Translations under genes and position numbers: made by a program
Shown here: positions 1 to 10,084 of the stretch, one piece after another
Numbering within the stretch: the first letter of the stretch is position 1
Layout: every line of letters starts with the position of its first letter
Notes under the pieces: generated by a model
The model's input: the letters and a program-made list of their open reading frames with translations, nothing else
Database searches by the model: none
Told to the model about the DNA's origin: nothing
Assembly (NCBI GenBank): GCA_949825045.1
Contig: OX463815.1
Span: 16,113,231 to 16,177,230 of the forward strand
Reading direction: 5' to 3'
Length of the DNA stretch: 64,000 bases
Origin: Argyresthia goedartella
Taxonomy: Eukaryota; Arthropoda; Insecta; Lepidoptera; Argyresthiidae

Positions 1-42
1 GTAACATCATAGGCAAGAATTACGCTTCTTTAATTACATTAG

Positions 43-378
43 TTACTCATAGATTTCCCAGAAAGCACAATTCTTATCGGAATACTGTAATACTGACACA
101 ATGGTGTACTCCAAGTCATTACAAGCCCAGTCATAACTTGAAGATGCAGAAGAACTGACGGAATCTAAATGTATCAGACGTACTGTTGACCCAATATAAA
201 ATTTATGAATGACCGTCGCGATGAGAAACGTTCCAAAGCATGAAAAACGGTTTCCCCTCCGCGAATAAAGGTTGCACGGAAAATAGCTTGCAGCGGGCTC
301 TCTAACTTTGCACGAACACCGCATATTTTTGTGAAGAAACTGAGGTTTTCTCCCTTTACGACTTCGCCGCGATTGCAT
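43..378 (-). CDS. Orphan 111-codon open frame, unrecognised
   Basis: An uninterrupted ATG-to-stop frame of 111 codons on the minus strand. The protein starts basic (MQSRRSRKGRK), has several cysteines in its first half and a Ser-rich stretch near residue 75. I see no domain, signal peptide or repeat that I recognise. Base composition is more mixed than the AT-rich flanks, which mildly favours coding, but no splice sites, promoter or polyadenylation signal can be tied to it. It could be a chance frame, an exon fragment or a transposon remnant. Confidence 0.2.
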   Translation of the reverse strand: MQSRRSRKGRKPQFLHKNMRCSCKVREPAASYFPCNLYSRRGNRFSCFGTFLIATVIHKFYIGSTVRLIHLDSVSSSASSSYDWACNDLEYTIVSVLQYSDKNCAFWEIYE

Positions 379-944
379 AGTTGCAGCTTCGGTCTAGTGG
401 GAGTAACGTTTCACTTTAGAATAGTTTCAATTTATTTTTATTAGCACCCTTTTATTAGGCTGACTTGTAACTAAATAATAGGTTACAACAAATCTAGGAA
501 TGGAAATTTCACTCTGTTTTAGTTATTGTAACATTACGAAATTTGGAACGTATATGGTAGATACCATCGAACTGGTCTGATGATGGAGCTGAAAGTTGGT
601 AGAGGGATATCTGGGATGCTTACTTGTAAACCAATCTAGTTTGGATGTATTGGATTTGTCTTGATAAGTCCTTTTCATCTATACTGGTGAAGATCTCATC
701 TTCATCACCTGATGATGAAACTGGGTATAGTCGACGGAAGACCAGTAATCGCCACGGAGTTTGGGACCAATTGATTTGTCTTTGCAAGATTTCAAAAGGT
801 TGTTTTAGTTTTGTAGGCTACCAACTATAATTTTATTGGTAATTAAGTGTGTTAGTTTTATTAAACTAGAGTTAACTTATATGTATTCAGAAACAGGGCA
901 TTAAGTCATCTAATTTTGTATAGTTTTTGACACAGAATAGAAGC
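379..944. other. AT-rich stretch without recognised features
   Basis: Unique-looking AT-rich sequence. A short open frame at 645-830 has no recognisable motif. Nothing else is supported. Confidence 0.5.
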
Positions 945-1000
945 CAGATTGAGCCAACCCTTCATGTGCGAGTCCGACTCGCACTTGGCCGTAATTCACT
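945..1000 (+). repeat. 3' terminus of a dispersed lepidopteran repeat with terminal hairpin
   Basis: An 8-bp perfect stem (GTGCGAGT / ACTCGCAC, loop CCG) at 966-984 is followed by the phrase CACTTGGCC. The same terminal phrase, in diverged form, ends repeat copies near 33,290, 41,070 and 60,745. Here only the end is present. A hairpin just inside a fixed terminal phrase is reminiscent of Helitron 3' ends, but that classification is inference. Confidence 0.5.
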
Positions 1001-1403
1001 TACTCCCTATTAATTTGGAAACTATCTCCACCTACAATACAAAGTACAGTAATTAGTCACTGATATATCAAACGTTACATTCCCTATTTGTTTAGGAACT
1101 GAGTCTGATCACACATATACAATACACAGAACAGTAATTAGGCACTAATGTACCAAACGTTACAATAGCTACACAGCGTTGTAACCTAAGTATAGGTTAT
1201 AGAGATATTCTATACAGAAATGGACAAGAACATTTCCTCGTAGTTCCCAAGTTATGCTCAACGAGAGATCATAACTCCGTAACAATTACATAAGTAGAAT
1301 TCGTGACTTGAGTTGCAATTTCATTTGGGTTGTGACTTAGCGAAAAACGAGAATATTAGATAACTTATCTTTCTGTGATGACCTCCATGGTCTAGTTGTT
1401 TCA
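1001..1403. other. AT-rich stretch with a local partial duplication
   Basis: The phrase around 1038-1076 (AATACAAAGTACAGTAATTA, then AAACGTTACA) recurs in altered form at 1120-1168, suggesting a small old tandem duplication. No coding signal was found. Confidence 0.35.
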
Positions 1404-1651
1404 TGCTATGAGCTCCGTGGTCTACGGTTTTATGCTCGCTTCTCACGCAGGAGATGCGGGTTCGCATCCAGTGCTGAACAAGTACTAATGAGATAGGTAA
1501 TTTATCTTAAGTACTCTATAAGAACGTGTAATGGTGATGGAAAATATCGTGAGGAAACCTTCAATTCCCATAGAAGGAGCGATGGGCTCGTGCCCCTTTC
1601 CTGTATAATGGAGTACTGATTAACGTGAAAAAGACGTGAAGCTATGTTATG
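1404..1651 (+). mobile_element. tRNA-headed SINE, family 3 (full-length, diverged)
   Basis: The head reads like a Pol III promoter region (TGCTCGCTTCTCACGCAGG, then the B-box-like GGGTTCGCATCC). The body carries the family's signature GGTGATGGAAAATATCGTGA with a GGAAACCTTCA phrase, and the tail ends near GAAGCTATGTTATG. Related copies lie at 20,865-21,615 (split), 32,175-32,470 and 61,765-61,945. It sits just upstream of the large inverted repeat and, if the acceptor at 1740 is real, inside an intron. Confidence 0.75.
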
Positions 1652-1714
1652 ATATGATCTTTCTGCTCCCTTTATTTATATACTCCCGGTTGAGCTATTT
1701 GGATAACTGACATT

Positions 1715-1740
1715 CTACATATTTTCTCTCTATTTTTTAG
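1715..1740 (+). promoter_or_regulatory. Splice-acceptor-like sequence exactly at the palindrome edge
   Basis: A pyrimidine tract (TTTTCTCTCTATTTTTTAG) ends in AG at 1739-1740, immediately before GACTCCAAGAGTTCTGAGG. That is where similarity to the right arm begins. In the right arm the same GACTCC block is joined without a break to an upstream open frame on the minus strand (8774 to 8571). The coincidence suggests 1741 is the first base of an exon whose intron is absent from the other copy. Confidence 0.5.
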
Positions 1741-2710
1741 GACTCCAAGAGTTCTGAGGAACTTCCATATCTGAGCTGAGCTGAGTGAGAGTTGAGTAAT
1801 TCTCAATGCATTCGTTAATGTGGCGACACAAACGACATTACAGCGATTCCGTCGGCATTGAAAGGTGATAGAGTTGTCTTATTTTGGATATTTTTATATA
1901 CTTTTTACTCGGTTCCTCTTGGCCATAAGGTGCTTGATAGCAACTGTTAGCCAAGGTGCATGTGGGTCCTTCACCCTAACCTCTCATGATCGGAGGGTGT
2001 TTGTCGAACAGACTGAGGATGATGGGTTTAATTTTTAATTTTTTTCGTCAATGGTATCGCTAGAGAGGACGGCGGACCGGCCCCTAGAGGAGGCATCTAA
2101 TTTGAGGGATGTATTGTCCATATCCTTAAATCTGCATTCCATCACATCGACTTTGCATTTTTTAGTAGAAAAATTAGAACATGGTTAAAGAAAGGGGCGT
2201 TCATTTTACCATGAGCAGGAACCGTTTCAAGACCAGTGATTATCATGAGATCAAGAAGAGAAGAAGTAAAATGAGGTTGAAAATGAGTCGAGTCAAGAAA
2301 GACGAAGAAGACGGATCACACACAATCGACTGGCGTTTGTAGGACAATTTTTTAAATCACCTAGGATAAGTTTGTCCAGGGAAGTCAAATCGTTGAGAAG
2401 GTCGAATGAGTCAAAGTAGTCCATCCAAAGAGTGGGGCTGTAGAAGTCACCGAGAAGAACTTTACTGTGTTGAAGACAAATTTCTATAAAAACAATGAAA
2501 TTTCCAAATTAATAATAGAGCCCAAATTGTATGGCAATTGTATTTGAAGGACAACCCGTCAAAAAGGGCAAAAAAATATATATTTTGTCAAAAGTAAAAT
2601 AAAATCTTAATCTTTTAATATTATCACATATAAAGATTAAAATAACGAAATAGATAAACTTTTTGATTTCAGCTACGGCTGCGATAAAGTGCCCATATCT
2701 AGCATATTTA

Positions 2711-2812
2711 TATGTATGTGACGTCGCTGTTTCTAGTTACCACCAAACGGTATCCTATAGTATAGCGCCAGAAGCAATGTACTTTTATGTATATGTATAC
2801 ATACCATTATTT
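2711..2812 (+). mobile_element. SINE family 1, 3' part only (left arm)
   Basis: Matches the SINE-1 tail found intact at 49,480-49,580: GTGACGTCGCTGTTTCT, then a degenerate ACGGTATCCTA and GCCAGAAGCAATGTA, ending in TATGTATATG repeats. The tRNA-like head is missing. It is mirrored in the right arm. Confidence 0.65.
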
Positions 2813-2919
2813 TTTCGTTTCCGCTCGACATGTCTCGGTTTTAGTCGCTGAAATTTGTTTTTAATTTTGACTTACTAAACCCCTTAACCTTAGGCACAGG
2901 GTCCGGCTCAGGTGTAACT

Positions 2920-4385
2920 TCGGCTAGTCCGTCATGGTCTGTAATTTGGTCGTCGAGGTCCAGTGCAGGTCCATATTGTGTAGTACGACACATGCCACAA
3001 TAACTTTTAGGTCTTTTTCTAATTTTAACTGCATCCCGGAGTGGAGGCATGGGAATCTTCTTTTTTATTCAGTTGCAGAAATGGGGTCATTAGGTCCCTG
3101 AGACATGGGTAGCCACTATCTCCTAAAATGATATAGGACCCTAATCTCCCTTCTTCGAACTGGGCAGCAAGCGGGGAGTCGTTCCAAATTGTTGTGTCGT
3201 GCACTGAAATTCAATTCAATACAATCTTTTATTGCCTTAAATTACATATTACATGTGCCAAAATGTAACATAAGATGTTACATTTTGGCATAAGATAAAG
3301 TACAGTGTAATTTTACCTGTAAACGGCATAAAAAATTACTCCTTATAGTAAACCTAGTATACTTATCATCAATACATAGGATCAAAATAAACTACAATTT
3401 CATTAAATTAAGAAAAAAACACAATAAATAAATTAAAATTTCATTCAATTTAAGTTAGTCAACACTCAATAAAAGTTCAATTATAATTTTTCATCATTAT
3501 CACATTTCTCATAAAATTCATTTAAAGTGTAAGGATCTGATCCTGGCCATCGTGCAATTATGCTCAAAATGTTCAGGTTTGTATCAAAAATCGCCTGCAC
3601 ATTGATAGAAAAAAAAACCTTTTCTGTTGCGATAGAGTTCAGCGTTGTTACCTCCTGGAGAAGTAATTTTTACGTGCGTGCAGTCAATCACCAATGACGC
3701 GCGGAAATCCAGCCAAATCGAAAAACCTTGCTGCCATTTTTTTTTCAACCATTTATTAATCCCAATTACAATATATACAACTTATGCTATATAGCCACTA
3801 CACAAACCAGTAGTATAGGTGTAGTGGCGAGTGTTACTTACTTAAAACACAAGTTATCTTAAAAACATAATTACGAAAACAGTCTTAAAAATATCACGCA
3901 CGTAGGTACATATTTTAATTATATTATTTGGAAACAGAGTTTTTGATAAGGAAATCTTTTATCTTATCCTTATACTTATTGTTATCGCTATAAATATATA
4001 AATGTTGTTGGTAGTTAGGAAGTTCGTTGACCATATCCGGCAAAAAGTACATCCACTGAGGGTCGCTGTTGAGCTGTAGGCATTTTCACGTACATTTGCC
4101 TCAACAAAGCTATTGCACTTGTTACTCTGCCAGTGACACGGCAAACTGTAGCTTTGCCCACATTCCAATCACGACTCGTAAGCTGCCGGTAGCATAAAAC
4201 CGCAAGGCTATCAGTAGCTGCAGCATAGCTGAGATGCAGTCCCATCTTTGAATGCTTGCTGGCAACCTGCGCTTGATTTTCATAGGAATGGATCTGACTG
4301 ACTCTTTACTGAATCTGAATCGCTGCGTAGGTGGTATTTGCCGAGGCTCGTCCATCGATGACAGTGATTTATCATCACTCGACAT
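2920..4385 (-). pseudogene. PIF/Harbinger (HARBI1-like) transposase pseudogene, left-arm copy
   Basis: Minus-strand mirror of the right-arm pseudogene, starting at the ATG ending at 4385. Its first 87 codons encode exactly the same peptide as the right-arm copy. The same frameshifts, the same two LINE-tail insertions (about 3736-4065 and 3209-3535) and the same internal deletion before the CVVLHN motif are present. The copy was therefore already dead when the arms were duplicated. The C-terminal 69-codon frame differs from the right arm at only four residues. Confidence 0.88.
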
Positions 4386-4769
4386 CTTATCTAATATAAT
4401 AATCTAATAATATAAAATCGGGATTTTTTCATCAAAAATACTCGTGATTAGAGAATAAGTAGCCGCTTTCGGTTTCTTAAACGTCACTCACACAACTCGG
4501 TGTTGACAGAAGTTTGAGAACTGTCACAGGCTTCCAGAAGCGCAAACTTGGAGTAAAGCACTGGTTAAGCATGAAGTTTGAGTTTTCTCAAGCAATTTCT
4601 TAATTTGTTAGATAAGAAGCCCCAAAATGTCATTGTAAGTATCGGTTGAAATGTTATCAACGTTAAAACCTCAAATGAGAAATCGGCTCATTTAAACTAT
4701 GGATTATGAGATGATATTTGTTGGGTTTTGACACAGAGTAAGTAAGTTAAGCAAATAGTTTAATTTATT

Positions 4770-5612
4770 ACACATTAACCCTTCGAGCCGTTTCTGTAGC
4801 ACTGGTGCCACGGTAGAACTCATACTCGTAAATAACGCGATATTTCAAGTTTTCCATTTTGTAAGCGGAGTGACCCCAGAAAAAAAAACAATTGAGGAAA
4901 AAACAAATGAATTATAATTTTAGAAACACAAATACATGAGTAAATAGCTGTATAAATTTGAATTTGGAATTCCTAACCATACAGGAGATATTTGAGGTCA
5001 AAATGGCCAGTACGGCGAAACGCCAATTTCATATGTAAGGACCTATATTTCGATTATTCTCATTTTTCTAAATCTGAATCCTCGAACTCGAATAATGTTT
5101 CCAATAGTTGCACTGATCTTTTAAATCCGATGTCTTCTATTAGTCTTTTTTGTAATGAATTGAGAGTAGAGAGTTCTTTAAACCTCTTGTGAAAGTCGTA
5201 AATCATCCGCCATATTACACTTCATCGAAATCATCCAGTTTCAACCTATTTTTCATGTTTAGTTTTGGTATTTTCCTTATTGCAATTTCCATCCGTGTCC
5301 GTACTTTTCAAATATTCCCGTTGCCTCACTAATACTCTTTGAAAATTATTATTTTCATAACCATTTCATACATTGGCTTCGCTTTAAAAGTATTCACATC
5401 ACTACATATGTACATTATTTACAATTTCGCAAGATTGTGCATCAAGCTTTTTACCCTGTTTTATATTACTGGCAGATGCAACAGGATTGCTCTTTGTTGC
5501 CTCCATGGCAATTTATTAATAATTTCCAGTCTAAAAAATTACAAAGGCAAATAAATCTTCTTTGTTTAAATTATTTTGACAAATGCCTTAATTTTCAAAG
5601 TCGAAACTCATG
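4770..5612. other. Spacer (loop) of the giant inverted repeat
   Basis: Single-copy 843-bp AT-rich sequence between the arms. On the minus strand (about 5215 down to 5065) a roughly 45-codon run reads FKELSTLNSLQKRLIEDI and onward to a stop, downstream of an ATG-led fragment MADDLRLSQEV in another frame. This might be a decayed N-terminal or accessory exon of the Harbinger element, but I cannot assign it. Confidence 0.5.
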
Positions 5613-6319
5613 AATAAATTAAACTATTTGCTTAACTTTCTTACTCTGTGTCAAAACCCAACAAATATCATCTCATAATCCATAGTTTAAATGAGCCGAT
5701 TTCTCATTTGAGGTTTTAACGTTGATAACATTTCAACCGATACTTACAATGACATTTTGGGGCTTCTTATCTAACAAATTAAGAAATTGCTTGAGAAAAC
5801 TCAAACTTCATGCTTAACCAGTGCTTTACTCCAAGTTTGCGCTTCTGGAAGCCTGTGACAGTTCTCAAACTTCTGTCAACACCGAGTTGTGTGAGTGACG
5901 TTTAAGAAACCGAAAGCGGCTACTTATTCTCTAATCACGAGTATTTTTGATGAAAAAATCCCGATTTTATATTATTAGATTATTATATTAGATAAGATGT
6001 CGAGTGATGATAAATCACTGTCATCGATGGACGAGCCTCGGCAAATACCACCTACGCAGCGATTCAGATTCAGTAAAGAGTCAGTCAGATCCATTCCTAT
6101 GAAAATCAAGCGCAGGTTGCCAGCAAGCATTCAAAGATGGGACTGCATCTCAGCTATGCTGCAGCTACTGATAGCCTTGCGGTTTTATGCTACCGGCAGC
6201 TTACGAGTCGTGATTGGAATGTGGGCAAAGCTACAGTTTGCCGTGTCACTGGCAGAGTAACAAGTGCAATAGCTTTGTTGAGGCAAATGTACGTGAAAAT
6301 GCCTACAGCTCAACAGCGA

Positions 6320-6645
6320 CCCTCAGTGGATGTACTTTTTGCTGGATATGGTCAATGAACTTCCTAACTACCAACAACATTTATATATTTATAGCGATAA
6401 CAATAAGTATAAGGATAAGATAAAAGATTTCCTTATCAAAAACTCTGTGTCAAAATAATATAATTAAAATATGTACCTACGTGCGTGATATTTTTAAGAC
6501 TGTTTTCGTAATTATGTTTTTAAGATAACTTGTGTTTTAAGTAAGTAACACTCGCCACTACACCTAAACTACTGGTTTGTGTAGTGGCTATATAGCATAA
6601 GTTATATATATTGTAATTGGGATTAATAAATGGTTGAAAAAAAAA
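6320..6645 (+). mobile_element. 5'-truncated LINE 3' end inserted in the Harbinger relic
   Basis: A frame reading MVNELPNYQQ ... KIKDFLIKNS then stop resembles the short conserved C-terminal tail of insect non-LTR ORF2 proteins. It is followed by an AT-rich 3' UTR, AATAAA at about 6625-6630 and a short poly-A run (6637-6645). The transposase frame resumes directly after the poly-A. An identical insertion lies in the left arm at about 3736-4065, so it predates the duplication. Confidence 0.6.
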
Positions 6646-6843
6646 TGGCAGCAAGGTTTTTCGATTTGGCTGGATTTCCGCGCGTCATTGGTGATTGACT
6701 GCACGCACGTAAAAATTACTTCTCCAGGAGGTAACAACGCTGAACTCTATCGCAACAGAAAAGGTTTTTTTTCTATCAATGTGCAGGCGATTTTTGATAC
6801 AAACCTGAACATTTTGAGCATAATTGCACGATGGCCAGGATCA

Positions 6844-7176
6844 GATCCTTACACTTTAAATGAATTTTATGAGAAATGTGATAATGATGAAAAATTATAA
6901 TTGAACTTTTATTGAGTGTTGACTAACTTAAATTGAATGAAATTTTAATTTATTTATTGTGTTTTTTTCTTAATTTAATGAAATTGTAGTTTATTTTGAT
7001 CCTATGTATTGATGATAAGTATACTAGGTTTACTATAAGGAGTAATTTTCTATGCCGTTTACAGGTAAAATTACACTGTACTTTATCTTATGCCAAAATG
7101 TAACATCTTATGTTACATTTTGGCACATGTAATTTGTAATTTAAGGCAATAAAAGATTGAATTGAATTGAGTTTCA
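6844..7176 (+). mobile_element. Second LINE-like 3' end splitting the transposase between ARWPGS and VHD
   Basis: The conserved transposase string WPGS|VHDTTIWNDS is broken by 333 bp lacking a GT 5' end, so a canonical intron is unlikely. The insert has a short frame ending in CDNDEKL-stop, an AT-rich UTR, an internal palindrome (GCCAAAATGTAACA...TGTTACATTTTGGC, 7092-7124) and a tail reading AATAAAAGATTGAATTGAAT, typical of LINE tails. TCA flanks both sides (6841-6843 and 7174-7176). The mirror copy is at 3209-3535. Confidence 0.6.
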
Positions 7177-7568
7177 GTGCACGACACAACAATTTGGAAC
7201 GACTCCCCGCTTGCTGCCCAGTTCGAAGAAGGGAGATTAGGGTCCTATATCATTTTAGGAGATAGTGGCTACCCATGTCTCAGGGACCTAATGACCCCAT
7301 TTCTGCGACTGAATAAAAAAGAAGATTCCCATGCCTCTACTCCGGGATGCAGTTAAAATTAGAAAAAGACCTAAAAGTTATTGTGGCATGTGTCGTACTA
7401 CACAATATGGACCTGCACTGGACCTCGACGACCAAATTATGGACCATGACGGACTAGCCGAAGTTACACCTGAGTCGGACCCTGTGCCTAAGGTTAAGGG
7501 GTTTATTAAGTCAAAATTAAAAACAAATTTCAGCGACTAAAACCGAGACATGTCGAGCGGAAACGAAA

Positions 7569-7670
7569 AAATAATGGTATGTATACATATACATAAAAGT
7601 ACATTGCTTCTGGCGCTATACTATAGGATACCGTTTGGTGGTAACTAGAAACAGCGACGTCACATACATA
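7569..7670 (-). mobile_element. SINE family 1, 3' part only (right arm)
   Basis: Inverted counterpart of 2711-2812, with the same truncation and changes, so it was inherited through the arm duplication rather than by independent insertion. Confidence 0.65.
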
Positions 7671-7939
7671 TAAATATGCTAGATATGGGCACTTTATCGC
7701 AGCCGTAGCTGAAATCAAAAAGTTTATCTATTTCGTTAATTTAATCTTTATATGTGATAATATTAAAAGATTAAGATTTTATTTTACTTTTGACAAAATA
7801 TATATTTTTTTGCCCTTTTTGACGGGTTGTCCTTCAAATACAATTGCCATACAATTTGGGCTCTATTATTAATTTGGAAATTTCATTGTTTTTATAGAAA
7901 TTTGTCTTCAACACAGTAAAGTTCTTCTCGGTGACTTCT

Positions 7940-8035
7940 ACAGCCCCACTCTTCGGATGGACTACTTTGACTCATTCGACCTTCTCAACGATTTGACTTC
8001 CCTGGACAAACTTATCCTAGGTGATTTAAAAAATT
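7940..8035 (+). pseudogene. LINE endonuclease relic in the right arm (mirror near 2345-2440)
   Basis: The frame MDYFDSFDLLNDLTSLDKL followed by ILGD resembles the endonuclease-domain region of Jockey-like ORF2 proteins, where an acidic-aromatic stretch precedes an LGDFN motif. The usual phenylalanine after the Asp is changed here (LGDLKN). It has the same orientation as the reverse transcriptase relic at 8.9-10.1 kb and may once have belonged to the same LINE. Confidence 0.4.
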
Positions 8036-8570
8036 GTCCTACAAACGCCAGTCGATTGTGTGTGATCCGTCTTCTTCGTCTTTCTTGACTCGACTCATTT
8101 TCAACCTCATTTTACTTCTTCTCTTCTTGATCTCATGATAATCACTGGTCTTGAAACGGTTCCTGCTCATGGTAAAATGAACGCCCCTTTCTTTAACCAT
8201 GTTCTAATTTTTCTACTAAAAAATGCAAAGTCGATGTGATGGAATGCAGATTTAAGGATATGGACAATACATCCCTCAAATTAGATGCCTCCACTAGGGG
8301 CCGGTCCGCCGTCCTCTCTAGCGATACCATTGACGAAAAAAATTAAAAATTAAACCCATCATCCTCAGTCTGTTCGACAAACACCCTCCGATCATGAGAG
8401 GTTAGGGTGAAGGACCCACATGCACCTTGGCCAGTAACCGAGTAAAAAGTATATAAAAATATCCAAAATAAGACAACTCTATCACCTTTCAATGCCGACG
8501 GAATCGCTGTAATGTCGTTTGTGTCGCCACATTAACGAATGCATTGAGAATTACTCAACTCTCACTCAGC

Positions 8571-8774
8571 TCAGCTCAGATATGGAAGTTCCTCAGAACT
8601 CTTGGAGTCCTTATGTCTCGGTACCTGCCAGGTGGTAATATCGATGTCATTGCTCTCAATAGACACTTTTCTGCACCATGTGTTACGATAGAACCCATCT
8701 TCGTTTAAATAAACCACTCTACGTAGCCTTCTTTTTATAAATGCGGTCACCACCACTCCTTTGACTGCAGACAT
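8571..8774 (-). CDS. 67-codon frame crossing the right palindrome edge; spliced-exon-like
   Basis: Starts at ATG 8774 on the minus strand and ends at TGA 8571. Residues 1-54 lie in unique sequence and the last 13 (DSKSSEELPYLS and neighbours) lie inside the right arm. In the left arm the codons for this C-terminus are preceded by a pyrimidine tract and AG instead. The simplest reading is that the right copy preserves an exon-exon junction (…CATAAG|GACTCC) and the left copy an intron-exon junction. The protein is basic in its first third and I do not recognise it. It could be a processed-gene fragment or a transposon-encoded exon. Confidence 0.4.
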   Translation of the reverse strand: MSAVKGVVVTAFIKRRLRRVVYLNEDGFYRNTWCRKVSIESNDIDITTWQVPRHKDSKSSEELPYLS

Positions 8775-8929
8775 GTTGGAATCGATGCTGTTAGAAAAGC
8801 AGTGCTACCTATACATATCTACCAAAACTGTGGGCGATGACAATATTTCCCCCGAATGGTCAGCAGCGTGATTGACGGAACTGCTTCCTGTGATCACTCA
8901 TATAATATTTTTTTCCCTCTCAGAAAGCT

Positions 8930-10084
8930 TATTTACTACCGTGTAGAAGAAAGCACATATCAACTCTCTGTCCAAAACTTCCAATCCCTCCTCATACAGA
9001 GTTTTGTCATATTTATATTTTCCCTAGCCTCTTCAAAGTTCTAGAATACTTTGCCCATACCCAGTTCTCCTCCTACCTCTCCAGAAACCTTTTTATCAAC
9101 CCATATCAAGCTGGGCTCGGGTCTGGTCATGTCACCGTGACTGCCTTAATTAAGGTCACGGACGATAAACAGGTTGCTATGGACAAGAAACAATAAGCTT
9201 TCTGTGTTAGCACTGATTGACTTCAGAAGCGCCTACAACTGCGTCGATTTTAATATTATCGTTGAGATACTGAAAATCTTAAATGTCTCCTCCCGCTCGG
9301 TTAGCTGGTTACCTAACAGATCTGCAGCAGGGTATAAAGTCCGATCAGACATTAATCGAGTGGTGCGATATTACTTCGGGGGTTCCGCAGGGTTTCTCAA
9401 TATTTATTAACTCCACTTCTGATGTTATCTATTCTTTGTATCTACTCTACGCTGATAATCTTCAGATTTACCTTCATTTTCTCTTTAGTGACGTGACTTC
9501 GGCTATAGATGCTCTTTAAGTTGAACTGATCGTTAACCCCAGTAAGTCCCAGGCTATGATCCTGGGAGCCAGGTACAACCACAACTGCGCATAGTACCTG
9601 TAGTATATAATGGTACTAAAATCGCTTACAGATACAAGGGCTAACACCTGTCTTGTTCGATAGCAACCTTTCGTAGTCAAAGCCTGTCAGTGTTTTTTGC
9701 CACTTGCCAAATCAAACGAAAGTTACCCTTGCTCAATCCCAGCAGAAAGAGAGAAGGCTCCTGCCGTTGAATAATTATGCTGATGTTTCCTGGGGTAGCG
9801 CTAACGAAGAGGAACTGAACAAACTCGAGCGACTTCAAAATCTCGGGACTCAATTTATCTTCAGACCGTGAAAGTTCGACCAAGTCTCACAGTATCGCAA
9901 GGAGTTAAAATGGCTGCCTTTTCGTCTTCGTCGGGACACTCACATCCTCACTTTCCTATGTACTCTACGTCACAATACCTTCGCTTACTAACATGGGTTC
10001 CGAATGAGGAAAATAAATCTGTGGAACGCGACTCCATGCGCCATCAGCGACAGTCCATCTCTCTTTATCTTCATGAATCGCCTA
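8930..10084 (+). pseudogene. Degenerate LINE (Jockey/CR1-like) reverse transcriptase and C-terminal region
   Basis: In order: a QAGLGSGHVTVTALIKV stretch (~9105-9155), the palm region LSVLALIDFRSAYNCVDF (~9195-9255), then after a frameshift TSGVPQGFSI (~9373-9402) and YADNLQIY (~9448-9471), the position of the catalytic YADD. The second Asp has become Asn. The C-terminal region follows: NYADVSWGSANEEELNKLER (~9770-9830) and a RELKWLPFRLRRDTHIL-like stretch near 9900-9950. Several stops and frameshifts make it dead. The C-terminal part is clearly homologous to the better-preserved LINE at 50,457-51,068. A SINE truncates its 3' end. Confidence 0.85.

Larger units (their letters stand above)
1739..4769 (+). 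repeat. Left arm of giant inverted repeat (~3.03 kb)
   Basis: Reverse-complement match to 5613-8611 along the whole length. By eye the arms differ by scattered substitutions and one indel of about 30 bases near 1915-1955, where the left arm is longer. The outer ends match at the GGACTCCAAGAG block and the inner ends at a TTTAATTTATT block. The arm holds, from outside inward: an exon-like end, a LINE endonuclease relic, a SINE fragment, and a minus-strand Harbinger transposase pseudogene containing two LINE 3' ends. Confidence 0.95.
5997..7460 (+). pseudogene. PIF/Harbinger (HARBI1-like) transposase pseudogene, right-arm copy
   Basis: Family knowledge: HARBI1-like proteins are DDE nucleases of PIF/Harbinger DNA transposons. 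Pieces appear in the expected order. An N-terminal part starts at ATG 5997 and contains LQLLIALRFYATGS. A frameshift then leads to GKATVCRVTGRV. Next come a DLAGFPRVIG segment at ~6645-6692, a second frameshift, and the first catalytic region VIDCTHVKI with SPGG...YRNRKG up to ARWPGS (~6690-6843). VHDTTIWNDS and LGDSGYPCLRDLMTPF follow at ~7177-7310, and CVVLHN lies at ~7390. Two insertions (about 6320-6645 and 6844-7176), frameshifts and a deletion between the MTPF and VVLHN regions abolish function. Both catalytic regions are visible but never in one frame. Confidence 0.88.
5613..8611 (-). repeat. Right arm of giant inverted repeat (~3.0 kb)
   Basis: Mirror of 1739-4769. The encoded relics run left to right here and outward in both arms, so the two transposase relics stand head to head around the 843-bp spacer. 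No target-site duplication is visible outside the outer ends. This favours an inverted segmental duplication over insertion of one palindromic transposon. Confidence 0.95.

Noticed and set aside
6844..7176. A spliceosomal intron in the Harbinger transposase
   Set aside because: It lacks GT at the 5' side and carries AATAAA and a LINE-like tail; an insertion explains it better.
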